Shown: piece after piece, positions 24,121 through 31,488 of the stretch | How positions within the stretch are numbered: position 1 is the stretch's first letter | Layout of the letters: each line of letters begins with the position of its first letter | Origin: Citricoccus alkalitolerans | Lineage (GTDB): Bacteria > Actinomycetota > Actinomycetes > Actinomycetales > Micrococcaceae | DNA length: 64,000 bases | NCBI RefSeq assembly: GCF_039528175.1 | Contig: NZ_BAAALH010000002.1 | Coordinates: 434,001 to 498,000, forward strand | Direction of reading: 5' to 3' | Notes under the pieces: model-generated | Seen by the model: the letters and a program-made list of their open reading frames with translations, nothing else | Databases searched by the model: none | Told to the model about the DNA's origin: nothing | Translations under genes and position numbers: made by a program

Positions 24121-25041
24121 ATGCAACCCACACCCAGACCTGCATCCCCACCCGCGCCCCTGAGCCAGCCGCCGACGCCGTCGGTCCAGAAGACCCCGTT
24201 CTGGACCCGCCCGTCCGTGCGAGCCAGCACCATGGTGCTCGCTTTCGCTGCCCTGATGATCATCACCAATTCCGCCGCGTCCGCACTCGGCAGCCCGGCC
24301 GCCGCACTGCTGATCGGCCCCGCCCTCGGTGTCCTCGTGCTGTGGCTCTACTCCGCCGCCGTCCGCCGCATCGAGCAGCGTCCCGTCATCGAGCTCGCCC
24401 GGCCCACCGCTGCGAGACGGCTGCTCCTCGGCACGCTCGGCGGACTCACTCTGGCGGTCGTCTCCATCGGCCTCATCGCCGCCTTCGGCGGGTACGAGAT
24501 CGTCGGCTGGGGAACACTCGCTGGAGCACTCACCGTCGTCGGGATGATGTTCGCCGTGGCCGTCGCCGAGGAGGTCCTCTTCCGCGGAGTGATCTTCCGA
24601 CTCGTCCAGCATCGCTGGGGTACGTGGATGACCCTCGCGGCGTCCGCGCTCCTGTTCGGCCTCGTCCATCTCGTCAACCCCGGAGCCACCCTCTGGGGAG
24701 CCCTCACGCTCGCCGTCGAGGCAGGTCTCATGCTCGGCGCCGCCTATGTGGCCACGGGTTCGTTGTGGCTGCCCATCGGCCTCCACCTCGGGTGGAACAT
24801 CACCACCGTCGCGATCTTCGGCACTATCGGCTCCGGAGGCGACGCGCGCGAAGCTCTCGTGGAGGCAGTGACTCCCGGCCCCGTCTGGCTCACCGGCGGC
24901 AGCTTCGGACCCGAAGCCAGCCTCATCTCCGTGGCGGTCTGCTCCATCGCCACCGTGCTCCTGCTGGTCTCCGCCCACCGAAACGGCCGGATCACCCGCC
25001 CTCAGAAACCCGTCAGTACCTCACGCACCGCGGCCCGCTGA
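24121..25041 (+). CDS. CPBP-family intramembrane glutamic endopeptidase (Rce1-like)
   Basis: 306 residues from the ATG at 24121, after CGAGGAG. A Pro-rich cytoplasmic N-terminus precedes about eight TM helices. The CPBP/Abi motifs are in place: catalytic EEVLFRG (150-156), FGLVHLVNP and HLGWNITT. Bacterial members act in CAAX-like processing, bacteriocin self-immunity or unknown membrane proteolysis. The gene is convergent with thiM and divergent from thiE, and has no bacteriocin gene beside it. Confidence 0.85.
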   Translation: MQPTPRPASPPAPLSQPPTPSVQKTPFWTRPSVRASTMVLAFAALMIITNSAASALGSPAAALLIGPALGVLVLWLYSAAVRRIEQRPVIELARPTAARRLLLGTLGGLTLAVVSIGLIAAFGGYEIVGWGTLAGALTVVGMMFAVAVAEEVLFRGVIFRLVQHRWGTWMTLAASALLFGLVHLVNPGATLWGALTLAVEAGLMLGAAYVATGSLWLPIGLHLGWNITTVAIFGTIGSGGDAREALVEAVTPGPVWLTGGSFGPEASLISVAVCSIATVLLLVSAHRNGRITRPQKPVSTSRTAAR

Positions 25042-25866
25042 TCATCGGCCTCCCTCGGCGCCCACCCCGTCCAGCGCGTCGAGCAGGTGCATCCGGAAAG
25101 AGCCCGGCCCGGCGGCCCGCTCCGCGGCGAGTTCCCCGGCCACGTTCATCCACACCGTGGCGGCCAGCGCGGCCTCGAAGCCGTCCTCGGCCACCACCGA
25201 GCACGCCGCGGTCAGCGCCCCGAGCAGGCACCCCGTGCCGGTGACCCGGGTGAGCTGGGAGGTCCCGCGCGCCACCAGGGTGCTGCGGCCGGCGTCGAGC
25301 ACCAGGTCTGTTGCCCCGGAGACCGCGACGGCTCCCCCGGTCCTCCGCACCACCTCCCGGGCTGCCTCGTCGGCGCCCGCCGGCGCCGAGAGAGAATCGG
25401 CACCGCGCCCGCCCGTACCGGAACCCACCAGGGCGAGTACCTCCGAGGCGTTGCCGCGTACCACCACGGGTCGCGAGTCCAGCAGCCGGCGAGCCAGGGG
25501 CGTGCGGACGGGGGCGAGGCCGATGGCGGTGGGATCGAGCACCCAGGGGCGGCCGTCCCGCACGGCGGCGGCCACGGTGGCGGGGATGCCGTCCATCGCG
25601 TCCGTGCTGAGGGTGCCGAGGTTGACCGCGAGCGCGTCGGCCACGGTGGTCACCACGGGCGCCTCGGCCTCCGTCTCGGTCATCATGGGGCGGGCGCCGG
25701 CGGCCAGCAGCCCGTCCGCCACGATCCCCATGGACACGGTGGCGGTGATGCAGTGCACCAGTGGCGCGCGCTCTCGCACCGCGGAGATCACGTGCGCGAC
25801 GGCGGCCAGGTCCGGATCGTGTCCCAGGTCCGGTCCCAGCGGCGTCTGCGCGGCGTCCCGGGTCAC
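25042..25866 (-). CDS. thiM: Hydroxyethylthiazole kinase
   Basis: 274 residues from the GTG at 25866, chosen because it overlaps the upstream stop (GTGA) and gives the family length. ThiM phosphorylates the thiazole alcohol for salvage into thiamin. Visible motifs: PLVHCITATVSMGIVADGLL, ARPMMTETEAEAP, NLGTLSTDAMDGI, VLDPTAIGLAPVRT and the catalytic anion-hole LTRVTGTGCLLGALTAAC. It is probably co-transcribed with the membrane protein upstream. No riboswitch is visible before this pair. Confidence 0.92.
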   Translation of the reverse strand: MTRDAAQTPLGPDLGHDPDLAAVAHVISAVRERAPLVHCITATVSMGIVADGLLAAGARPMMTETEAEAPVVTTVADALAVNLGTLSTDAMDGIPATVAAAVRDGRPWVLDPTAIGLAPVRTPLARRLLDSRPVVVRGNASEVLALVGSGTGGRGADSLSAPAGADEAAREVVRRTGGAVAVSGATDLVLDAGRSTLVARGTSQLTRVTGTGCLLGALTAACSVVAEDGFEAALAATVWMNVAGELAAERAAGPGSFRMHLLDALDGVGAEGGR

Positions 25867-26756
25867 GATCCCGGGGACAGGTGCGGCCACACGGCCGTCA
25901 CCAGGCTCGCGATGACGACGGCCGCGCCAGCCGCGTACGGCCACCAGATCCCCGTGATCTCCGTGGTCTCCGGTGGGGCGGGATTCGCCGTGGGCCCCGC
26001 CCCGACCGCGCGGTCCGTTGCGGCCTCGGACACTCCTCGGCGCGAGGTGTCCCAGAGACTGGGCTTTGCGGCGTAGTAGGCCTCCGGGCCGGTCAGGGTA
26101 GCTGAGGACGCGGAATCCTCGGCCTCCGTGCCGGACGCGTCAGGATGACCGGGATGACCGGCGCCGCCGGGCTGGGAGCCGCCGGCGCGCCCCGGCTTCT
26201 GCCCGTCCGTCCAGCCGACCAGGCCCAGGTTGGACGGCAGGAGGATCGCCGCGGCGAAGATGACCAGGTAGAGGCCGATGAGGGCCAGGAGCAGCCCGAA
26301 GTACATATCCCCGACCCAGGTGCTGCCCAGCACCTCGGCGTCGACGGCGGCGGCGTACCGGTGCAGGCCACCGCGCCAGCGGCCCACCGGCCAGTAGTAG
26401 CCCGCCAGGCCCACGAGCATGAAGGCCGTCACGGCCACGGCCAGCCCCATGCCCACCCCGGCCCAGCGGTTCCTGCGCGGCGGGACGGGGCGCCCGGGCC
26501 ATCCGATCCAGGCCACCATGTAGGCCAGGAATCCGAGGATGGCCGGCGCCATGACCACCAGGGTCCCGAGCATCAGCCCCAACCAGTGGCCGGCGGTCTC
26601 CGGGCCTCTCGAGGCATCCACGCTGCCGAGCCCGGTCACGCCCAGCATGGTCCGGACGAACCAGCCTCCCCAGAGCCACGAATAGCTGAGGAAGACCACC
26701 AGCCCCGCGAGCGCCCAGAGGAACCTCCGTCTCAGAAACCCCAGATAGACGTTCAT
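25863..26756 (-). CDS. Membrane protein of unknown function
   Basis: 297 residues from the ATG at 26756. The longer frame upstream is rejected because it overlaps the divergent ESX-like cassette. Four or five TM helices lie in the first ~190 residues (WALAGLVVFLSYSWLWGGWF, LMLGTLVVMAPAILGFLAYM, GLAVAVTAFMLVGLAGYYWP, LLLALIGLYLVIFAAAILL). A Gly/Ser/Thr-rich linker (about 200-260) and a final TM near the C-terminus follow. No family is recognised. It is coupled to thiM by a 4-base overlap yet divergent from the ESX-like genes by only 135 bases, so it could belong functionally to either. Confidence 0.75.
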   Translation of the reverse strand: MNVYLGFLRRRFLWALAGLVVFLSYSWLWGGWFVRTMLGVTGLGSVDASRGPETAGHWLGLMLGTLVVMAPAILGFLAYMVAWIGWPGRPVPPRRNRWAGVGMGLAVAVTAFMLVGLAGYYWPVGRWRGGLHRYAAAVDAEVLGSTWVGDMYFGLLLALIGLYLVIFAAAILLPSNLGLVGWTDGQKPGRAGGSQPGGAGHPGHPDASGTEAEDSASSATLTGPEAYYAAKPSLWDTSRRGVSEAATDRAVGAGPTANPAPPETTEITGIWWPYAAGAAVVIASLVTAVWPHLSPGS

Positions 26757-26891
26757 GTGCTCCCTTCCTCCGCGTGACCGCCTGGACCCGACCGCATGGG
26801 GAGAGGTCCCCATCGCGCGGCCCGATGTCTTCGGCAACAATACCGAGGAGATGTCCTGTCCAGACAACGAGAGAGTGAGGCTTGCCGGACC

Positions 26892-27251
26892 ATGACCACC
26901 TACGATCTGGACCCGGATGGGCTGCGCGGCGTCGCGACGTCCACCGCATCGGCCCTGGAGCCATTGGAGACCCATCGCTCCGACTGCAGCACGGCCGTGG
27001 ATGAGGCCGCCGCCTCCGTCCAAAGTGCCGAGGTCGCCGGGGCGCTGCTCAACGTCTGGAACCTGCTGCTGGCCCCGCAGTTCGAGGGTGTCGAACAACG
27101 GCTCGCGAAGATGACCACGGGACTGACGAACGCCGCCTCACACTACGAACAGGGCGACAACGGCATGATCGAGGACGCGATGCGCTCGACGGACGAGACG
27201 GTCGAGCTGGACATCACGGACGCCAAACAGGTCACGGCGGAGGAGAACTGA
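26892..27251 (+). CDS. Small helical ESX/WXG100-like protein
   Basis: 119 residues from the ATG at 26892. It is predicted all-alpha with no signal peptide: an N-terminal segment (YDLDPDGLRGVATSTASALE), then long amphipathic helices (FEGVEQRLAKMTTGLTNAAS HYEQGD). The strict WXG motif is absent. Layout resembles the WXG100-like helical-hairpin proteins (for example DUF6507) that precede ESX/LXG effectors in actinobacteria. The stop overlaps the next start (TGATG), so the two are translationally coupled and may form a heterodimer for secretion. The family match is by pattern only. Confidence 0.6.
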   Translation: MTTYDLDPDGLRGVATSTASALEPLETHRSDCSTAVDEAAASVQSAEVAGALLNVWNLLLAPQFEGVEQRLAKMTTGLTNAASHYEQGDNGMIEDAMRSTDETVELDITDAKQVTAEEN

Positions 27252-28657
27252 TGAGTCTGGACACCTCCGGCCTGTACGCGACCTGGCCGATCGGCGCGGA
27301 GGTGCGCGCCGACGGCAAGGACATCCAGAAGGCCACCCAGGCCTATGGCCAACTGATCATCGACTCCCAGTCGACGTGGACCGCACTGGACCAGTCCTTC
27401 CGCCAGCCGGAGTCACAGGCCGAGACCGCCAAGGCCGCCTACGACGATCTCGTGGTCGGCGGCACCGCCATCGGCACCGCGGGCAGCCGGATCCGGGACG
27501 CCCTGGTGACCTACGGCGACACCGTGGATGACCTGCAGCGGGACCGGCGCCTGGCCAAGACGGCCGCGCGGGAGTACAACACCGCTGCCGGCGCCGGCGA
27601 CGAGATCCCCACGAGCGGCCCGGGATCCCGGGCAGCCATCCAGGCGCAGATCGACTCCGTGACCCGACGGCTCCAAGAGGCCATGGACACCTGTGCCGAG
27701 ACCCTCAACGGCCTGGAACTCGAGCTCGACGTCGCCAGCTTCACGGACGGTCCGGTGCCCGGCATCATCACCACCGCGTTGAAGGACGGGCTGGGCAAGC
27801 TGTCCTTCTCGGACATCTCGTACACCGATTTCCACCACGTCGAGACGATCCGAAACCCCACGGTGGTCAACCGGCTGACGAACACGAGCATCAGCATCGG
27901 GACCCGGCCGCACTTCCCGTTCTTCGGTGTGGACGTGGACACGCCCACCAGCACCACATCGACCTCGGCGCACTCGACCACCCGCATCGAGACCAGGTCG
28001 AACTTCCTGTTGCCGGCCCCCATGGGCTGGATGGGGAAGATCCCGGGCCGGCTCGGTGACAGCTACCGCGCCCGCGTGGACGCCGACGGCCGGGCCCACC
28101 GGGTGGAGACCACGCGGACCCGCGTGCGGGACGGCGGGATCTTCGGCCGCAACGGCACCGTCACCACCACCACGACCACCACTCACACGGACACCTCGAA
28201 CAACCGGTGGCGTCCGAGTGACGTCACCGCGACCACCGACGGGTGGCGGGGCGGCCTCAACCGCGCGGCCCGCGTGGCCGGACCGGTCGGTGACATCGTC
28301 GGTGTCGCGTTCACCTTCGAGGGCGCCTACAACGAGCACTACCAGGAGATCGGCAACGATCCCCGATACGCGGACCTGTCCCCGGCGGAGCGTGAGAACG
28401 AGGTCCTCGAGAACACCGTCGTCACCACGGTGACGGACACGGGCATCGACTTCGCCGCGGGTGGAACGGGCGCCGCCATCGGTGCCGCCGTGGGCGGGCC
28501 GGTGGGGGCCGTCGTCGGGTTCGGCGTGGGGCTCGGCCTGAGCTGGGCGTCTGACCAGGATTGGTTCGGCGGCAAGTCGGTGAAGGACTGGGCCTCCGAC
28601 GGGGCCAACGCCGCGGTCGATGGGATCAAGGACAAGTGGAACGATTGGTTCGGATAG
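27251..28657 (+). CDS. LXG/WXG-like protein with glycine-zipper C-terminus (putative ESX effector)
   Basis: 468 residues. Residues 1-165 are helical and similar in style to LXG/WXG-superfamily N-terminal domains (KDIQKATQAYGQLIIDSQST, RIRDALVTYGDTVDDLQRDR, coiled-coil VTRRLQEAMDTCAETLNGLE). The middle (about 200-330) is Thr/Ser-rich, with runs of Thr. Residues 398-468 hold a glycine zipper (GTGAAIGAAVGGPVGAVVGF) followed by a Trp-rich amphipathic tail (KDWASDGANAAVDGIKDKWN). No enzymatic toxin motif is seen. The zipper could insert into membranes. It is flanked by a small helical partner and an EspG-like protein. The effector role is inferred. Confidence 0.6.
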   Translation: MSLDTSGLYATWPIGAEVRADGKDIQKATQAYGQLIIDSQSTWTALDQSFRQPESQAETAKAAYDDLVVGGTAIGTAGSRIRDALVTYGDTVDDLQRDRRLAKTAAREYNTAAGAGDEIPTSGPGSRAAIQAQIDSVTRRLQEAMDTCAETLNGLELELDVASFTDGPVPGIITTALKDGLGKLSFSDISYTDFHHVETIRNPTVVNRLTNTSISIGTRPHFPFFGVDVDTPTSTTSTSAHSTTRIETRSNFLLPAPMGWMGKIPGRLGDSYRARVDADGRAHRVETTRTRVRDGGIFGRNGTVTTTTTTTHTDTSNNRWRPSDVTATTDGWRGGLNRAARVAGPVGDIVGVAFTFEGAYNEHYQEIGNDPRYADLSPAERENEVLENTVVTTVTDTGIDFAAGGTGAAIGAAVGGPVGAVVGFGVGLGLSWASDQDWFGGKSVKDWASDGANAAVDGIKDKWNDWFG

Positions 28658-28736
28658 GCACCCCCTGATCCAGTCCAGCCCAGACCGGTCCAACGCAGCC
28701 CAGACCGGCGATCGTCCTCGAAGGAGCACCGACCAC

Positions 28737-30092
28737 GTGAATCACGACGAGCAGTTGCCGTCCGGGTGGACGTCCAGCGGTATCCCCGGTTCCGACGTCC
28801 TGGTGCCTCCCGGGTGGACGGTGGCGGCCACTCCCTCGGCGGACCCGCTGGCAACGATCTATGCGCCGGCGGAATCGGACGACGGTCTCCGGCCGACGCT
28901 CGTCATCCGGCGCGGGCCCACGGGAGGGGCCTCTCTGGCGGCCGTGTCCGCGCAGGGCATGACGACGATGCTCGTCAGTTGGCCCGGCAGCCATCTGGTG
29001 TCCAATGACGCCATGGAGATCCAGGGCTTCGAGGTCCGGGCGCAGCGCTACCTCGTCGACGGGCCGGGACGGTCCGCCGTGGTGGAGCGGTGGCTGGTCC
29101 TCACCGGGGCCACCGTGGTGGAACTGACGGGCACGGTCCCGGTCTCCAGGTTCCTGGAGGTGATGCCGGACATCGAAACGATGATCATGAACGGCACCTA
29201 CGCGGATGCGCCCCCCTCGGCCCCCGAACCACCGCCCGGGACCTATGGTGAGCCCCGCATCGACGAACAGTTCTCGGAGACTGTCGGCCACCGGCTGGAG
29301 GCCGTCGACGCCCTGCGCCGCGATCAGCCGCTCGCTGTACGGGGGGCGGCGGTCTCCGAGTCCGCCCTGGACCTCCTCCAGGGCGCCGCGTCGACGGGAT
29401 GCCTCGGCAGTCTCGCCGAGGAGCAGTGGCCGGAGGAGGTGGCGATGCTGCGGTCACAGGGCCTTCTGGAGGATCGGACCCTCTCCGCGGAGGCGACGCG
29501 CCTGCTGGAGCCGGTCACCGATCAGTACGCGTATCTCCGGGTCAGTGCCAGCCATCGTCAGCGGGAGAGCCACCTGCACCTGTGGCTGGGCCACGGAGGG
29601 TCTGCCCTGGCGGCCGTCGGCGCCCCGATCCAACACCTCGTGACGCTGGACGCGGAGGACCACCACCGGCTCCGGGACGTCCTGGTGCTGGACGCCACCG
29701 CCGCGGAAGAGGTCCCCGGCGTCATCGCCCGGTGGATGGGACTCGGCCCGACGTGGCCGGTCACCTCCACCTCCCACGAACTCACCGCCGATGAGCTGGA
29801 GGACCGCCTCGCCACCGGCCCCCGCACCGGCGCGGATCCCTCCGCCTCGCTGGCCGCCCGATGGGCTGACAGCGAATGGGTGATGATCACCATCGAGGAG
29901 GTCGGCGTCGGGGACGGGCCCAACATCACGTTGCTCCACGCCGAGGGGGCCGGCTACGCCCAGCCGACGCCGGTCGACGGTGACTGGACCGACGTCGCCG
30001 ATGCCACGCGCCTGCGCTTCGTCCCCCTGGCACCGAGGCAGGTCTGGGACGTGGTGGTGGGCATCGTGGACCACCTGGTCACCGCGGGGTGA
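28737..30092 (+). CDS. Protein with LpqN-like N-terminus and EspG-like (ESX chaperone) C-terminus
   Basis: 451 residues from the GTG at 28737, preceded by GAAGGAG. It is soluble, with no signal peptide. Residues 1-150 look like the LpqN/DcrB-type beta fold (SGIPGSDVLVPPGWTVAATP, TLVIRRGPTGG, RAQRYLVDGPGRSAVVERWL). Residues ~185-451 follow the EspG pattern: an early helical part, EEVAMLRSQGLLEDRTLSAE, a beta sheet with VSASHRQRESHLHLWLGHGG, and a final helix VWDVVVGIVDHLVTAG. EspG proteins are cytosolic chaperones of ESX substrates. The end overlaps the convergent MFS gene by 14 bases. The domain calls are by eye and need profile searches. Confidence 0.5.
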   Translation: MNHDEQLPSGWTSSGIPGSDVLVPPGWTVAATPSADPLATIYAPAESDDGLRPTLVIRRGPTGGASLAAVSAQGMTTMLVSWPGSHLVSNDAMEIQGFEVRAQRYLVDGPGRSAVVERWLVLTGATVVELTGTVPVSRFLEVMPDIETMIMNGTYADAPPSAPEPPPGTYGEPRIDEQFSETVGHRLEAVDALRRDQPLAVRGAAVSESALDLLQGAASTGCLGSLAEEQWPEEVAMLRSQGLLEDRTLSAEATRLLEPVTDQYAYLRVSASHRQRESHLHLWLGHGGSALAAVGAPIQHLVTLDAEDHHRLRDVLVLDATAAEEVPGVIARWMGLGPTWPVTSTSHELTADELEDRLATGPRTGADPSASLAARWADSEWVMITIEEVGVGDGPNITLLHAEGAGYAQPTPVDGDWTDVADATRLRFVPLAPRQVWDVVVGIVDHLVTAG

Positions 30093-31488
30093 CGTCGAGG
30101 TCACCGTCCAGGTCCCGGGGCGCCAGCCTCGGCCCGAGCGCAGCGCCCAGGGTGAGCAGCGCTCCCCCGAGGCCCACGAGCACCATGACGGAGCCGTGGC
30201 GGCCCAGCGCCGGTTCGATCAGCGGCAGGTAGAACGGGTAGAGCGCCGGCACCACCAGGGACAGGCTGTAACCCATGCCGTAGCCGGTGGAGCGGATCTC
30301 CGTGGGGAAACGTTCGGAGAGGTAGGCGGCCACCGGCCCGTAGGCGGAGACCGTGATGACCTGCAGCACCGCGGCGAACACGGCCGCCAGCACCAGGGTG
30401 GGGGCGGTGAGGGCGAGCCACCACACCACCGGACCGGCCAGGGCGGCCACCAGCCCCCAGAGCATGAACAGCCGGCGCCGGCCGGTGAACGTGGAGAGGT
30501 GACCGGCCACGGCCATCACCACGGCCTGGGCCACCGAGGCCAGACCGATGACCACCGGGACGGCCGCCGGATCCAGGGCGGAGTCCGTGGTCAGGCGTTC
30601 GGTCAGCAACAGCACCGTGCTGTAGGTCAGCAGCCAGAGCCCGGTCATCAGCAGGAAGACCTGCCAAAAGGCGCGGGCCCATCGGCCGGTCAGCAAGGAT
30701 CCCAGGCCCGACGCCGGCCGTTCGCCCGCGCGCTCGACCGGCTGTCGGGCGCTTCGGTGGAACACGGGAGCGTCGGCCACCTGACGGCGATAGTAGACGA
30801 GCATGCCGAGGGAGAGGGCGGCGCCAATGACGAACAGCAGCCGCCAACCCCACAGGGCATACTGCTCCGGGCCGATCAGCGCGAGCAGCCCGGCTACGGA
30901 GAACGCGATGGTGGCCTGCGCCCAGGGTGCCATCGAGAGAATCAGCCCGCTCATGAGGCCGCGCTTGCGGCCGGTGGACCATTCCATGGCCAGCGGGATG
31001 GCCGCGGAGTACTCCCCCGCCACGAAGATCCCGCCGAGGAACCGCAGCGCCAGGATCAGCGCCACAGTCCACGCGCCGAGCAGCTCGTGGGTGGGCATGG
31101 CCGCGATGGCCAGTGCACAGGCGGCCGTGCCGGCGATCGCGATGCGGGTGGTGCGGGTGCGCCCGAGCCGGTCGGAGATTCGCCCGAACACAATTCCGCC
31201 GACCGGCCGGCCGAAGAGCATCGCCACGATGATCAGTGCCCCTGTGGACGCAGTGGCGGCCGGGCCGGCGAGCACGAGCATGGCCGGGGCCAGTGCGGTG
31301 ACCGGCAGGAAGACGTGGATGTTGTCGATCCAGTTGCCCACCACGCCGGCGCGCAAGGCAGCTTTGCCCTCCGGTGGCATGGCCGCGACGCCGGCCTGCG
31401 CTGGCGTTTGGTGCGGGGGTTGCGGCGGGTCCTGTTGCGGGCCCTGTTGCGGGGCGAGTCCTCGCGTGAGCTTGGGGGCGGTGGTCAT
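30079..31488 (-). CDS. MFS transporter, candidate thiamin-precursor transporter
   Basis: 469 residues with 12 predicted TM helices. The loop 2-3 motif GRISDRLGRTRTTR and the segment FLGGIFVAGEYSAAIPLAME place it in the metabolite:H+ symporter branch of MFS. The start overlaps the stop of the ThiD-TenA fusion by four bases (ATGA), so it is translationally coupled and lies under the same TPP riboswitch. This makes HMP, thiazole or thiamin a likely substrate, by context only. The N-terminal ~35 residues are Gln/Pro-rich. Confidence 0.85.
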   Translation of the reverse strand: MTTAPKLTRGLAPQQGPQQDPPQPPHQTPAQAGVAAMPPEGKAALRAGVVGNWIDNIHVFLPVTALAPAMLVLAGPAATASTGALIIVAMLFGRPVGGIVFGRISDRLGRTRTTRIAIAGTAACALAIAAMPTHELLGAWTVALILALRFLGGIFVAGEYSAAIPLAMEWSTGRKRGLMSGLILSMAPWAQATIAFSVAGLLALIGPEQYALWGWRLLFVIGAALSLGMLVYYRRQVADAPVFHRSARQPVERAGERPASGLGSLLTGRWARAFWQVFLLMTGLWLLTYSTVLLLTERLTTDSALDPAAVPVVIGLASVAQAVVMAVAGHLSTFTGRRRLFMLWGLVAALAGPVVWWLALTAPTLVLAAVFAAVLQVITVSAYGPVAAYLSERFPTEIRSTGYGMGYSLSLVVPALYPFYLPLIEPALGRHGSVMVLVGLGGALLTLGAALGPRLAPRDLDGDLDVTPR

